From an uncultured Ignavibacteria bacterium (GTDB lineage: Bacteria; Bacteroidota; Ignavibacteria; Tepidaquicellales; Tepidaquicellaceae), in the NCBI GenBank assembly GCA_937924675.1, contig CALEVL010000308.1, positions 14,727 through 78,726 on the forward strand: a stretch of 64,000 bases of DNA, written 5' to 3'. Shown here one piece after another: positions 35,205-45,341 of this stretch. Positions within the stretch are counted from its first letter, which is position 1. Every line of letters starts with the position of its first letter. The notes beneath the pieces were generated by a model. That model worked only from the letters and a program-made list of their open reading frames with translations. It ran no database searches and had not been told where the DNA came from. The position numbers and the translations under genes are program-made.

Positions 35205-37814
35205 TCAGCGTGATGTTAAATGACGAAGCAGGTCAACCGTTTCATTGATCCCTGTGAAAAACCATGTGTAAATATAGACTCCCAGGTAAACAAGAACAAT
35301 AAATGCAATCCCGTATATGTATACTCTACCGGTCTTTATGTCGAACAATGACCTTGCCCCGAGAAGAATGCGGTTAAGATACAGCACATATAGAATGAAA
35401 AACAGCCACAGAGTAATACTGATATAGGAGCTGTTTCCTTCAGCAAGTTTATAAATGACTGTGCCAATCGGCAGAAAGATCAGCATCGGAAGAGTTGACC
35501 AAACACTTATGGTGAAGATATTCTTGAAAAATGATTTACCCCTCGTATAAAAAGAAACAAAATAGAGGAAGAATGAAGTCAATATAATGAGCAAGAAATG
35601 CACAATCACTACTGATGAAATCAGATAGAATTTATTGTTGACTATCTCGCTGAATAAGAGCTTGGTTGAGTCATTGGTAAATGTCTTTGCCAGAATCATG
35701 TCAAGCGAATTGCTTGCCTTCAGGAAATACAGGATTGATGAGAAGAACAGTGACAAACCGATTGAAATGCTAAGCGCAAGAAGCAGATTATATCCGGTAG
35801 AGATTATCATTTGATCCTTTACCAGAGAATAGAAATATGTCGGTTTGTAAATACATCTAAGAATGCTGGAGCGGAGCTTTTTGTCACGGTTCAGGAAATA
35901 CAGCAGAATGATCATTACAGTAATGCCAAGAATTATAAACACATACGGAAAATCGGGAACATAATTTCCTTCCTGAATCCTTGGGAGATCCTCATTGTAC
36001 AGAATTCTCTTGACAAAACCTGCTGACCTCTTTTCTTCCCTCAAATAAGTATGAATGCCGTCTGTAACCAAATAAGGATCTTCGGAGAGTCTGAAGTTGA
36101 GGGGATTTGATGCATGCCAGTCCGCAAACGATGACAGAAATCCGCCCATTGTTGATTGCATTATCTTAGGATAGCACTCATTCATGAATTTCATCTGTGA
36201 TTCCTGCGAATAACTGTCGCTGAAACCGTTGCTGTTCGAATTGTCAATTCTAATTCCAAATCTTGCAGCAAATATATTCGGGTTCTTTCGGTTTGTAGGA
36301 GGTTTCTGCCTGTTTGCAAGTTCAGTTACAGATGTTTTGATCTCGTCATATTTCTTTCCATAGAAATTTATGCCGACAAAATCCACCAACTCAGAACAGA
36401 TGTCTTCGTTCCAGGTCCTTGATGTGTAGTAAGTAAGGCGGTCGTTAAGTGAATCAATTACACTTACTGCCTGAATCACATACTCCTGTGATGCTTTTTC
36501 AGATACATCGAAATCATTTCCGATACCCCAAGCCAAAATGCACGGTGAATTCATATCACGGTCAACAATATCTGAGAGTGTATTCAAAGTTAAGCGTACA
36601 AATTTGTCATCTTCAAGATAATCCGCTGCTTCTTCATTCAATGGAATTTCCTGCATCAAAAGCAGCCCGATCTTATTGCAGAGCTCTACAACATAAGGGT
36701 GCGCGCATCTTCCAGGGACTCTTACAGCATTGAACCCGAGATTCTTAATCTGTGTGAGATCTTTTTCAACGAGTTCATATGAAAGGGCAGTTGAATTTTT
36801 CGGTTGATCCTCAAAATAATTGATCCCCATCAATCGCGTCTGTCTTCCGTTGATAAATACTTGTCCGCCTTTCATGGAGAAATTTGTGAAACCCGTTTCC
36901 TGAACGAATTCATCCACAACATTCTCTCCGGAATAAATCATAGTTTTCACAAGATAGAGCTCCGGCAATTCAGGAGTCCATAGAATGGGGTTGGCAATGC
37001 TTAGCTGATTCTCAAGCCGTAATGAGTTATTCTCGCCTATATCAAACGGGAGCGAACTGCTTGCGGCGGCTTCCTCTCCTGTTGACTTCCGTATCACAAC
37101 AGTCTTCACAGAAAAAGAACTGTCATTTCCCTCACTTATGAACCTGCTGAGATTTGATGACTTTATCGAAACACCATTGATCAACTTTACTGACAAGACA
37201 TTGTCAACTGAATATTTAACAATGCTCTTAACAACATGAAGTTTTGGAACCGCCAATAAATAAATGTCTTTGTTGATTCCTCCGTTAACAATGGAATAGT
37301 TTATCTGGTCAGAAAGGGGGAGTGTATTTGAATAGTTGAGTTCACTGTTTACAGTAATTAGAATATCGTTACTTGCCGAGATAATGCCATCGTTTACAGA
37401 TGTTACTACAGGTGTATATCCTCCTATGTGAGTCGCAACGAAGTTACCATTTATCTTTATATCAGATTCATAGTCAATGCCCTCGGCAACGAATATGAAC
37501 GAGTACTTATCAGCATATTCCACTGGAATAGTAAATTTCCTGCGGAATATAGCTTTCTCATCAAAGCTGTATGCCAAAGGAACAGAAACCTTCTGAAAAC
37601 TTTTCCCCATATTGAATGAGACTTCCCATTCACCATTGAGACTGATCTTAATTCGTTTCTCAGAATCCCTGTATAATCCGATCTTGGAAATGTCCGTTTC
37701 CTGCGTTCTCTCAAATACCTTTATTTGCGCGATTGATGTTGCGCAAAAAAAAGCCGGCAATGCAAGCATCAGCAATGCAACACCGGCCTTTTCCAACAAG
37801 GATCGAAAGGTCAT
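35205..37814 (-). CDS. GH2-like domain fused to a polytopic membrane region; catalytic residues altered
   Basis: An 869-residue protein: signal peptide or first helix (10-29), a GH2 sugar-binding jelly roll (about 55-190), an Ig-like domain, a TIM-barrel-like domain (about 320-590), then six membrane helices (624-641, about 668-687, 713-737, 750-770, 777-795, 815-835). The acid/base motif normally WxxGNE reads WGIGND (429-434, Asp434 for Glu), and the nucleophile motif EYG reads RFG (518-520, Arg518 for Glu). It therefore probably does not hydrolyse sugars as a normal GH2 enzyme. It may bind glycans at the envelope. It is directly upstream of smc (3 bp), unusual company. No function is assigned. 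Confidence 0.8.
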   Translation of the reverse strand: MTFRSLLEKAGVALLMLALPAFFCATSIAQIKVFERTQETDISKIGLYRDSEKRIKISLNGEWEVSFNMGKSFQKVSVPLAYSFDEKAIFRRKFTIPVEYADKYSFIFVAEGIDYESDIKINGNFVATHIGGYTPVVTSVNDGIISASNDILITVNSELNYSNTLPLSDQINYSIVNGGINKDIYLLAVPKLHVVKSIVKYSVDNVLSVKLINGVSIKSSNLSRFISEGNDSSFSVKTVVIRKSTGEEAAASSSLPFDIGENNSLRLENQLSIANPILWTPELPELYLVKTMIYSGENVVDEFVQETGFTNFSMKGGQVFINGRQTRLMGINYFEDQPKNSTALSYELVEKDLTQIKNLGFNAVRVPGRCAHPYVVELCNKIGLLLMQEIPLNEEAADYLEDDKFVRLTLNTLSDIVDRDMNSPCILAWGIGNDFDVSEKASQEYVIQAVSVIDSLNDRLTYYTSRTWNEDICSELVDFVGINFYGKKYDEIKTSVTELANRQKPPTNRKNPNIFAARFGIRIDNSNSNGFSDSYSQESQMKFMNECYPKIMQSTMGGFLSSFADWHASNPLNFRLSEDPYLVTDGIHTYLREEKRSAGFVKRILYNEDLPRIQEGNYVPDFPYVFIILGITVMIILLYFLNRDKKLRSSILRCIYKPTYFYSLVKDQMIISTGYNLLLALSISIGLSLFFSSILYFLKASNSLDMILAKTFTNDSTKLLFSEIVNNKFYLISSVVIVHFLLIILTSFFLYFVSFYTRGKSFFKNIFTISVWSTLPMLIFLPIGTVIYKLAEGNSSYISITLWLFFILYVLYLNRILLGARSLFDIKTGRVYIYGIAFIVLVYLGVYIYTWFFTGINETVDLLRHLTSR

Positions 37815-37835
37815 TCAGATTCTTTAAATTAGTTG

Positions 37836-37866
37836 CAAATATAATGATTAGCGAAGGTAATTTAAA
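37836..37866 (-). promoter_or_regulatory. Predicted promoter for the GH2-like/smc operon
   Basis: On the minus strand, TTTA (37866-37863) and TATATTTG (37843-37836) are 19 bases apart, matching the -33/-7 arrangement of Bacteroidota promoters (TAnnTTTG perfect, -33 one base off). It would give a leader of roughly 15 bases before the start at 37814. Confidence 0.42.
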
Positions 37867-38250
37867 GATTGGAATGAAGTTGCATGAGAATTAGAAATTA
37901 GAAATTAGAAATTAGAAATAGGGAAAAGGACCTCAGTCACAGAAATCTCAAAACATGGCGTAATACCAGTTCAACAACTATGATTAACTTTCTCTAAATT
38001 CAGGAATTCAGTTCTCCGGCAATTCTGCTGAATTGAGATAAAAGTCTAAACCGGAAAGTTATGTGTCCTGGATTGAGCAAGATCCAAAGTATAGAATAAA
38101 GAAAATGCATCACCTTAGACCTGCGATCCTAAAGTATTTTAGCTCAAAGATGCAAAAATCTGACCTCCGCTTCACTCAATTCCGGCTTCTTGGATCCTTT
38201 GGACCGGCAAAATATGAATATCAGAAGTGTTACCGTTTCATTTGACCATT
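37867..38250. other. Intergenic region with a 7-base tandem repeat
   Basis: This 384-base gap has no supported gene. At 37888-37920 the 7-mer AATTAGA is repeated four times in tandem, the same sequence that forms the arms of the palindromes near 29.9, 30.2 and 50.6 kb. A 60-codon open frame at 38063-38245 has no ribosome-binding site and no recognisable features, so it is not called. Confidence 0.6.
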
Positions 38251-38466
38251 CTAAAGATCATTCAGATGTGACCTTGCCCTGCTCTTTCTTGCAACCGGCT
38301 GTGAATCTTCGCTGACACTTAATGCTTCCGATTCACTATGGTTTATTGCCCGTTTGAGCTTGCTTGTTGTTTCCTTGAGATTCCTGATTTTCAGAGTGAG
38401 AAGCCATATTTGTTTCTTAAGCTCCTCAATATCTCTTTCCATTTTTGTTGGATTCTGCTGAGCCAT
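38251..38466 (-). CDS. Small predicted coiled-coil protein, function unknown
   Basis: A 71-residue frame beginning with ATG. Residues 8-44 form a charged heptad-like helix (MERDIEELKKQIWLLTLKIRNL) followed by a basic, serine-rich tail (ARKSRARSHL). The composition is that of a real small protein rather than random translation, but there is no clear ribosome-binding site and no family recognised. Transcription would run away from the T9SS gene's terminator. Confidence 0.4.
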   Translation of the reverse strand: MAQQNPTKMERDIEELKKQIWLLTLKIRNLKETTSKLKRAINHSESEALSVSEDSQPVARKSRARSHLNDL

Positions 38467-38543
38467 CTTTGTTCTTGTTTGATTTGTGATTTTGTTTGTA
38501 TTTAGTCTCTGATTCTTTTTGGGATTCTCTTTACTGTTTTAAA

Positions 38544-38574
38544 GCCGCAGGCGGGACAAAATTCCCGCCGCGGC
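38544..38574 (-). terminator. GC-rich hairpin downstream of the T9SS cargo gene
   Basis: GCCGC-a-GGCGGGA (38544-38556) pairs with TCCCGCC-GCGGC (38563-38574) around a 6-base loop. On the minus strand it is followed by TTTAAAA. It lies 30 bases past the stop of the 38604-40343 gene and is the likely terminator, though the T run is short. Confidence 0.55.
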
Positions 38575-38603
38575 GAAGCGATCTGACGGCTCGTTGTTCA
38601 TCG

Positions 38604-40343
38604 TCACTTTATCATCATCATTTTACCAACGTACATCTTTCCACCGGTTTCAAGTTTGTACAGATACATGCCGGTTGCCATTCCGCTGCCGTCAAATACA
38701 GCTTTATGTTCTCCAAATCTCTTATACTCATTTACCAAAACGGCAATTTCCTTACCGCTGAGATCAAAAATACTTAACCTGACGAACCCGTCGGATGGAA
38801 CAAAGAAGTTAATAGATGTAGTAGGGTTGAATGGATTCGGGAAATTGGCGATTCTGCCTCCGTCGACATTTATTGAACTGCGGTCAGTGGGCAGATCCCG
38901 AACTGAGACGAAGATGTCTTGTGCGAGATTGTAAGCGATCACAAGGCTGCCGGCCTGTGACGTTACGGAAGTGTGTTCACCCGAAGTTAACCCTGTGTTA
39001 ACAAGCTGCGTTGTCTTGCAGGCTTCGGATTCGTCAGTTAAGCTAATTTCATTTATATACAGATCCCCGCCGGTTCCTGCTACCCATGGCAAGCTGAAAT
39101 AACGGGTAGCGGAACTTACAACTGCGGGATTGTTACCAATGCTCAAGTGTCTTTTGGAGTTTGCTTTCAAAGCGTCACATGAGTTAAGGATTCCGGAATT
39201 ATGGCCGTGCATGGTTTTTCCATGTTCATTAATTCCCATAACATGCACTTGATTTCCTTCCCCAATTCTGCTCTTCCAATACAATATGACTCCGTTTGCA
39301 CCGTCGGATAGTATGCCGACATTCTCATTTATGCCGGAATCTTCTGTGGTCAAATCCCATAATCTTTCGAATTTCAAGGATGTGCAAATTACAACGATCT
39401 TGCCATGAAGTCTCTCAGACTTTTCATCGACAGCTACCACCATTGAATTCCCCGAAATGACCGGCTTGTGTGAGTAATCCAGCACCTTCTCTATTCCGGA
39501 ATTTTTGCCGTATTTGTTTCTGGCATCAGCAGTTTTCGATATTGAATTGTTCATACCAAATGCCCTTTGTCCATAGATCCGGTTCCCATTACCGTTGTTA
39601 ATAATGTCACCTAAGTTTCCGAGCAAAGCAGCATACACATCATAGCTTCCTGTATCTGAAAGAAATAGGTTCCTGGTATCAAGCCACGTGATCACAGTTT
39701 GCCCTTCTTCTGTAATTGTCAGTTCAGGTTTCCTTTGATCCGCCGGATCATTGCAAACAACAACTTCGTCTCCGTTTAGCCATAGCTTAAGGCATTCATT
39801 GCTGATCTTTTGACAATGAATATTGAAGTCTCCCATTGAGAAGTTCTCCCAAGTTATAACAACTGAGTAATCAGCTGCCTGCACAGCTCTGGGATGCAGG
39901 TTTAGTCCCTCATATTTTGAAGAAAGCACGATTGGTGTTCTGCCTGGAATTCCATCAGGGGAGATTCTCTGCGCCATGATCATGTCATTCTTCCTGTAAA
40001 TAAAAATCCCTCCACCGGAGCCGTCAGAAAAGGAAACCGGATAATCTGTATCAGCCGTAAGCATAGTTCCTAATCCATTGTCAATAGTTATTCCGCCGGC
40101 GAGCCATGCTAAACTGCCATCTGGCAATAACTTTTGCGCAATCAAAGAGCCATCTGAAGTTTCGTCTATCCAGCATAGTATCGTACCATCCGATCTTCCA
40201 AGACTGAATGACTCCGCTGATGAAGGGAAAAATTTATCGCTGTTGCTGTTTGTCAATGCGAATGATTTGTACTGTGCATTTGCACCCGGCATGAATATTA
40301 ACAATCCATAGACCGTATATAAAATTTGTAATGTTGCTTTCAT
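38604..40343 (-). CDS. Secreted protein with T9SS C-terminal sorting domain
   Basis: A 579-residue protein from the ATG at 40343, which has a strong GGGAGGAACC ribosome-binding site (an upstream start adding 13 residues lacks one). It has a signal peptide ending near GANA, then a long region of beta-propeller-like repeats (for example SLAWLAGGITIDNGLG, LKLWLNGDEVVVCND). The C-terminal type IX secretion sorting domain contains FPNPFNPTTSINF, LSIFDLSGKEI and a basic end. It would be exported by T9SS and attached to or released from the surface. The propeller's function is unknown. Confidence 0.85.
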   Translation of the reverse strand: MKATLQILYTVYGLLIFMPGANAQYKSFALTNSNSDKFFPSSAESFSLGRSDGTILCWIDETSDGSLIAQKLLPDGSLAWLAGGITIDNGLGTMLTADTDYPVSFSDGSGGGIFIYRKNDMIMAQRISPDGIPGRTPIVLSSKYEGLNLHPRAVQAADYSVVITWENFSMGDFNIHCQKISNECLKLWLNGDEVVVCNDPADQRKPELTITEEGQTVITWLDTRNLFLSDTGSYDVYAALLGNLGDIINNGNGNRIYGQRAFGMNNSISKTADARNKYGKNSGIEKVLDYSHKPVISGNSMVVAVDEKSERLHGKIVVICTSLKFERLWDLTTEDSGINENVGILSDGANGVILYWKSRIGEGNQVHVMGINEHGKTMHGHNSGILNSCDALKANSKRHLSIGNNPAVVSSATRYFSLPWVAGTGGDLYINEISLTDESEACKTTQLVNTGLTSGEHTSVTSQAGSLVIAYNLAQDIFVSVRDLPTDRSSINVDGGRIANFPNPFNPTTSINFFVPSDGFVRLSIFDLSGKEIAVLVNEYKRFGEHKAVFDGSGMATGMYLYKLETGGKMYVGKMMMIK

Positions 40344-40584
40344 CTTGGTTCCTCCCGGATTATTTAATTTTGAAAAATTCATTTTGTTTGAGTAAGATGT
40401 TTTTTAAATTTGAATGTGTTCGAATTGATCTTATTCATTTCTTATCACAGTCTTAGCATTAATTGATCCGGAAATTATTCATAGTTCATTTTAATCAATT
40501 ACCTTCGCAAAACTACTTGAATCCTTTTGTGCTGTCAAATTGTAAAATTCGAGATTTGTGAAAGTGTTTTGAAGAAAGTGTCTC

Positions 40585-40607
40585 AAACCCTCTTCTGCAG
40601 AGGGTTT
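40585..40607. other. Perfect 9-bp hairpin in the leader of the 40647 gene
   Basis: AAACCCTCT (40585-40593), loop TCTGC, AGAGGGTTT (40599-40607), followed by TTAAGAAA. It is 39 bases upstream of the next start codon and could be an attenuator or terminator. The long A/T end supports a terminator-like role in either direction, but the T run is weak. Confidence 0.4.
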
Positions 40608-40646
40608 TAAGAAATCAAAAACCGCGCCGCAAACCAAAAAAATGTT

Positions 40647-42068
40647 ATGTTTATATTTCTAAATGAGTTGTCGAAAGTAGAATTTCAGAAACTTGGAAAG
40701 TTCGTGAAAGCAGATTATTTTAATTCCAACTCAAAACTCAAGAGCATTTATACTTATCTGGAATCGCTGTATCCGAATATTACTGAAGATGATTTACTGC
40801 CTGAGACACTGTGGCTTTCTTCAGAAAGTGACTCTGCTTTCAGTGATGTCAACTATCGAAGATTGGTTTCTGACTTTATGATTATATTTGAGAGATTCCT
40901 TTTGCAAAGTGAATTCGAATCTGACAATGGGTTTTCTAAGATTATGCTTCTCGAGAATCTTAGGAAGAGAAGATTGAAAAAAAGATTTGATAAAGCATAT
41001 TCGGAAATAATTAAAGAAATGGATTCATCGTATTCCAAAGACGGTGAATATTACATCAGAAGATTTCTTGTCCTCGGAGAAAAGTATCAATATGAATACG
41101 GTGAGAAAAAATATGATTACTCGCCTCTGCTTCAGGAACATTCTGATAATATTGACAACCTTATACTCTTTGAGAAACTGCATATTGCTCACCAGATGTT
41201 TCAAAGTTCACAGAATGCCGGGGATGAAGGAATTTATAAACTCGACTGGCTGACTGAATCCATTACTAAGGTAGAAGGAAATTTAAACTACTACCGCAAA
41301 TTTCATCCGAATATCTATATCATTTATTTGACGTATAATATGTTCAAGCAAAATGATGATAAGTATATGACAGAGTTAAGGGATTTTTTGAATGCTAGTG
41401 GTGCAAATTTCCCAAAAACAAAGCTTGGTTATTATTATGAATATCTGTCTTCTTATTGTCTCTCCAGATATAACAACGGAGAAAAGCGCTACAGAAAAAC
41501 AGCTCTTGAGCTTTACAAGATCATGGACCAAAAAGAACTGCTCGTGATAGATAATGTGATACTTGATTCGGAGTTTAATAATGTTGTAAATGTAGCTTTG
41601 GGTGAAAAAGAATTATCATATGCGGAGAAGTTCATAGAAAAGTATAAGAATAAGATAGATGAAAGATTTGCAACAGATTCTTACAGTCTTGCTAAAGCAA
41701 AATTGATGTTCAATAGAAAGGAGTATGATAAGATGTTTGAGTTTATGCTGAAGGTTGAATATAAAGACCCTTATTATTATATCAACTCTAAGATTCTTGC
41801 AGGAAGAGCATTCATAGAAAGCAATGAACCCATAAGAGCCAAATACATCCATGATAATCTGAAACAATACGGCAGAACAAACACTGCTTTGTCAGATCTT
41901 CAGAAAAATACGATTTCAATTTTTCTTCATTACTTCAATTATCTTATAAAGATTCAAAGCACATCGGGTTCAGAAATGATCAAGCTCAAGAAACTTGCAT
42001 TAACAGAGCTTCTGGCGGACAAGCGTGTTGTGCCAACACAGTATTGGTTTAAGGAAAAACTTTCATGA
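40647..42068 (+). CDS. Conserved TPR-like helical protein, function unknown
   Basis: A 473-residue protein with no signal peptide, predicted all-helical and rich in Tyr/Lys/Glu. It begins FLNELSKVEFQKLGKFVKADYFNSN, a pattern I associate with an uncharacterised family widespread in Bacteroidota and relatives. Internal repeats look TPR-like (for example SYAEKFIEKYKNKID and SLAKAKLMFNRKEYDKMFEF). The start is fixed because an ATG 5 bases earlier is in a frame that stops at once. No role can be given beyond a likely protein-binding scaffold. Confidence 0.75.
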   Translation: MFIFLNELSKVEFQKLGKFVKADYFNSNSKLKSIYTYLESLYPNITEDDLLPETLWLSSESDSAFSDVNYRRLVSDFMIIFERFLLQSEFESDNGFSKIMLLENLRKRRLKKRFDKAYSEIIKEMDSSYSKDGEYYIRRFLVLGEKYQYEYGEKKYDYSPLLQEHSDNIDNLILFEKLHIAHQMFQSSQNAGDEGIYKLDWLTESITKVEGNLNYYRKFHPNIYIIYLTYNMFKQNDDKYMTELRDFLNASGANFPKTKLGYYYEYLSSYCLSRYNNGEKRYRKTALELYKIMDQKELLVIDNVILDSEFNNVVNVALGEKELSYAEKFIEKYKNKIDERFATDSYSLAKAKLMFNRKEYDKMFEFMLKVEYKDPYYYINSKILAGRAFIESNEPIRAKYIHDNLKQYGRTNTALSDLQKNTISIFLHYFNYLIKIQSTSGSEMIKLKKLALTELLADKRVVPTQYWFKEKLS

Positions 42069-42115
42069 ATGGCACTTACAATTTTATTGCATAATGAACA
42101 ACACAATATTGTAAC

Positions 42116-44143
42116 CTACTTTAACAAAATTATCCTCTTAACGGATGTATAATTTCCCGCAACAAATCTCGCAAAATAAACTCCGCTGTTCGTTTGTCCC
42201 GCAAGAAGCTGAATTAAATTGAGCGTGTACTTGTATCTGCCGGCTTCGAGTTCTTCATCAATCAGTGCAACAGTCTCTTTGCCTGTTATGTCAAACAGAG
42301 TCAATCTGACTGCGCTGCGCTTCGGTATATCAAACTCTATATTTGTTGATGGATTGAACGGATTTGGATAGTTGTCAAAAAGTCTATACTCAGAAGGAAC
42401 TAAAGAGCTGATGTTCTGAATTCCAACGGATGTTCTTCTTAAGACAATGATGCTTGAATTGACGCTGAAAAGGGAATCAACTCCATTATATGCCTTTGTC
42501 CTGAAAGAAATGAGAACCGAATCTCCTGTAAGTCCGAGATGAAGCGCAATGCTGTCCAATGTTCCTTTGCTTATCAGCATTGAAGAATCACGGCCGTAAT
42601 TTCCTGTAGACAGATAGATTTCACCGGATCCCTGTATCTTTCTGAAATAAACTTTATACCTGAATGAAGTGTCCTGAGCCGATCTGCTCCATGAAAACAG
42701 AACCTTTGATGTGTCATCCGGAGATGTGAGTATTCTGTAATATGGAGTCAACAGGGGAGTAACAATAGAAAAGCTGCCAAGTTGCTGTGGTATGACTTTG
42801 AACAAGTTTGTTCTTGTCAGTGAATCAGAACCAAGAGAATTTGAAACTCCTAAGCTTACGCTATACTGTCCAATGGAGTAGAATGTCAGGTCCGGATTTT
42901 TTTGAACTGATGTTCTTGACTCAGGACCGGTAATTCTCCATTGCCAGCTTGAGGGAATTCCTGAAGATGCATCGATCAGTCTTATGGTGTCATTTCTCCG
43001 TATCTCAAGTTGACTTGCTGAGAAATTGCATACAGGAAGATGCACAACGGGAGATGTCAGTTCCGCCCTTAGCACGAACAATCCGTTGTTTTGATCAGAC
43101 GCAACTATCTTACCCGAACCAAACATAAATACACCCCAACAACCGTCATAGAAAGCACCGTTGTTCTTTGAATAGGTGTCATACCATGCAATCTCAATCG
43201 GATTTGAAGGTTCAGAAATATCAAACACCTTTACACCTGCAGTATAATAAGCTATAACTGCAATGTTGCCATATGTCTCAGCATTATGAACCACCGAATG
43301 TTCAAATGGAAAAACAGATACAGATCTGACATAAGTAAGATTGCTGATATCAGAAACATCCCACACTTTCATCTTACCGGGTGAAGGAGTAATTGTTTCA
43401 TCGGTGACGTAGGAGAATTGGCGGTTGCCTGAAAATGCAATGTTGTGCGGAGCGTTTGGCACAGGATTGTTTACCCAGTTTCTTATTGTGAAGAGACTGT
43501 CCTTATCAATGGCGCTTATTATGCTGACTCTTCCCGAACTTATATTGCATGCCCAAATTGTATCATTGACTATTCTGGAATCATGAACATAGAATTCATT
43601 CCACTTGCCTCTTAGTAAAGGTACTTCGGGATTTGCAAGATCAAGCACTGCAATGCCTTGTGTAAATTCCGTATTGCAGCCGTTAAGAAAAAGATATTGT
43701 CCGGATTGAGAAACTGAATGAGTAGTTGAATGCATGGGTAAGTCAAACTTGCCGACATACCTCACTGAATCAGGTAAATATTGCAGATCAACAATCTGAA
43801 TATTACTGTTGTCTGCTTCTGAAACTATATAAGCATAGTGCGAATATGTTTTCATCTCTCTCCAAAGATTTCCGTTTGAGGATGGATTTGTGTTGGGAAG
43901 GAAATCAACCTCGCGAATATTCAGAGAGTCAGTAATGTCTATAAAAGCAGTTCCTGTGTAGCAACCGAGAATCGCGTACTCCCTGCCGTTAGTTGCGTGA
44001 TACCCCCATAGAGCTGAGTAAGAAACGTCCGGAGCAGTAAAGTGCTGATTTAAATTAGCGAGCATTCGCGTTCGGTATCCTGTTTGCGCATTTGAAACAG
44101 AATGCATAGTGAAAAGAAGGACTATGATAGAGAATATTTTCAT
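42116..44143 (-). CDS. Choice-of-anchor B family secreted protein with T9SS sorting domain
   Basis: A 675-residue protein with a signal peptide (MKIFSIIVLLFTMHSVSNAQ). Residues about 30-360 hold LVIVD-type propeller repeats (GTAFIDITDS, NIQIVDLQYLP, IAVLDLANPEVP, VKVFDISEPSNP) typical of choice-of-anchor B proteins. A PKD-like segment follows (about 375-450), then an FN3-like region, and a C-terminal T9SS domain with NYPNPFNPSTNIEF and LTLFDITGKE. It is a surface or secreted protein of unknown ligand. Its presence, with the 38.6 kb protein, implies a T9SS elsewhere in the genome. Confidence 0.85.
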   Translation of the reverse strand: MKIFSIIVLLFTMHSVSNAQTGYRTRMLANLNQHFTAPDVSYSALWGYHATNGREYAILGCYTGTAFIDITDSLNIREVDFLPNTNPSSNGNLWREMKTYSHYAYIVSEADNSNIQIVDLQYLPDSVRYVGKFDLPMHSTTHSVSQSGQYLFLNGCNTEFTQGIAVLDLANPEVPLLRGKWNEFYVHDSRIVNDTIWACNISSGRVSIISAIDKDSLFTIRNWVNNPVPNAPHNIAFSGNRQFSYVTDETITPSPGKMKVWDVSDISNLTYVRSVSVFPFEHSVVHNAETYGNIAVIAYYTAGVKVFDISEPSNPIEIAWYDTYSKNNGAFYDGCWGVFMFGSGKIVASDQNNGLFVLRAELTSPVVHLPVCNFSASQLEIRRNDTIRLIDASSGIPSSWQWRITGPESRTSVQKNPDLTFYSIGQYSVSLGVSNSLGSDSLTRTNLFKVIPQQLGSFSIVTPLLTPYYRILTSPDDTSKVLFSWSRSAQDTSFRYKVYFRKIQGSGEIYLSTGNYGRDSSMLISKGTLDSIALHLGLTGDSVLISFRTKAYNGVDSLFSVNSSIIVLRRTSVGIQNISSLVPSEYRLFDNYPNPFNPSTNIEFDIPKRSAVRLTLFDITGKETVALIDEELEAGRYKYTLNLIQLLAGQTNSGVYFARFVAGNYTSVKRIILLK

Positions 44144-44447
44144 CAGTCAACTCATTTTGTATTTTCAAAATAAGGTTTTCTGATTTGAAAACAAAGTGTT
44201 CGTAGAATGTAATCCTGAATACCCAGGTTTAAACTGTAAATTAGAATTTCGAATGTAAGCAATTGGTCGGAATGTCTGCAGGCAGTGAAATAGCATCAAT
44301 ATTCTTTTCCAACTCTGTAGCTCTGCAATATTAAACGCCTATGGAGCCAGGCAAGCACTTACAAAAGGGGATGTATATGATTTGTGATTAGAAATATACA
44401 AAGCTCTTAAGATGACTATCTATGACACTTAGTGAAACTTCTGTTTG
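44144..44447. other. Intergenic region, nothing supported
   Basis: 304 bases between two minus-strand genes. I see no open frame, RNA, strong hairpin or repeat here. Confidence 0.5.
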
Positions 44448-45341
44448 TTAAGCTCTTCCAAATTCCATCATCACCTTCGGTACATCGGCAAGTTTTCTGT
44501 AAACCGGTACATAAGCTCTGCTTGCAAATACGTTGAAATCATTCTCTTTGATGATCTCGAGGATCTTTCTGTAATTACGGCTCATGAGTCCTACTGTAAC
44601 TCTGCTGTCGCGGTCAAGCATCCTGATTCCTTCATCGGCAGTATTGTAATATCCCGTTGCGCGGCTAATCTGATAATGCATTAGTTCCCGAAAGTTCTTG
44701 TTTAGAGTAAATTTCATGAGGTCTTCTTCTGAGTATCCAAACTGTTCCATTTCTACCTTCGGTAAATATATTCTTCCTCCCAATGCATCTTCCTTTAAAT
44801 CCCGGAGAATATTTGTCATCTGCATTGCAATGCCAAGGTCAACTGCATAAGAAAATGTATTCTCATCTTTAAAACCAAAGACATACGTTGTCATGAGTCC
44901 TACTACTGACGCAACCTTATAGCAATATACTTTCAAATCTTCAAAATTCTCATAGCGGGTCTTGCTCAAATCCATATTAACTCCGTCTATCAGTTCATTG
45001 GGTAGATTCTCGGGAATTCCGAAACGCGAGATCGTATCCTTTAACGCTATCATGATGGGATGATCTATAAACTCTCCGTTGTACAGTGCCTGAAGATGCT
45101 GCCTCCATTCGTCAACAGCTTCAGAAAGCTTCTCCAAACTCTCCTCAGAACTAAGCGAGCGCATGAGATTCTTATCTACAAGATCGTCAATGTATCTGCA
45201 AAATGCGTATATGGCGTAACAAGCGTTCTTTTTTTCCGGGGGAAGGAACCGCGATGCGAAGTAAAATGTCTTCGCATGCATTTTGGACATGTTTCTGCAG
45301 TACTCGTAAGAAATTGTAAGCTTTTTGTCGATAGATATCAT
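44448..45341 (-). CDS. crtB: Phytoene/squalene synthase family enzyme (CrtB-like)
   Basis: A 297-residue isoprenoid head-to-head condensing enzyme. The two aspartate-rich metal sites are YIDDLVD and NILRDLKED, and the conserved GLMTTYVFG and GRIYLP segments are present. It joins two geranylgeranyl diphosphates to phytoene (CrtB) or two farnesyl diphosphates to squalene. The carotenoid-type neighbours at 1-1802 make phytoene synthase the more likely role. It stands alone in its neighbourhood; other crt genes are not in the window. Confidence 0.85.
   Translation of the reverse strand: MISIDKKLTISYEYCRNMSKMHAKTFYFASRFLPPEKKNACYAIYAFCRYIDDLVDKNLMRSLSSEESLEKLSEAVDEWRQHLQALYNGEFIDHPIMIALKDTISRFGIPENLPNELIDGVNMDLSKTRYENFEDLKVYCYKVASVVGLMTTYVFGFKDENTFSYAVDLGIAMQMTNILRDLKEDALGGRIYLPKVEMEQFGYSEEDLMKFTLNKNFRELMHYQISRATGYYNTADEGIRMLDRDSRVTVGLMSRNYRKILEIIKENDFNVFASRAYVPVYRKLADVPKVMMEFGRA

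Noticed and set aside
38063..38245. 60-codon frame
   Set aside because: No ribosome-binding site or protein-like features; probably chance.
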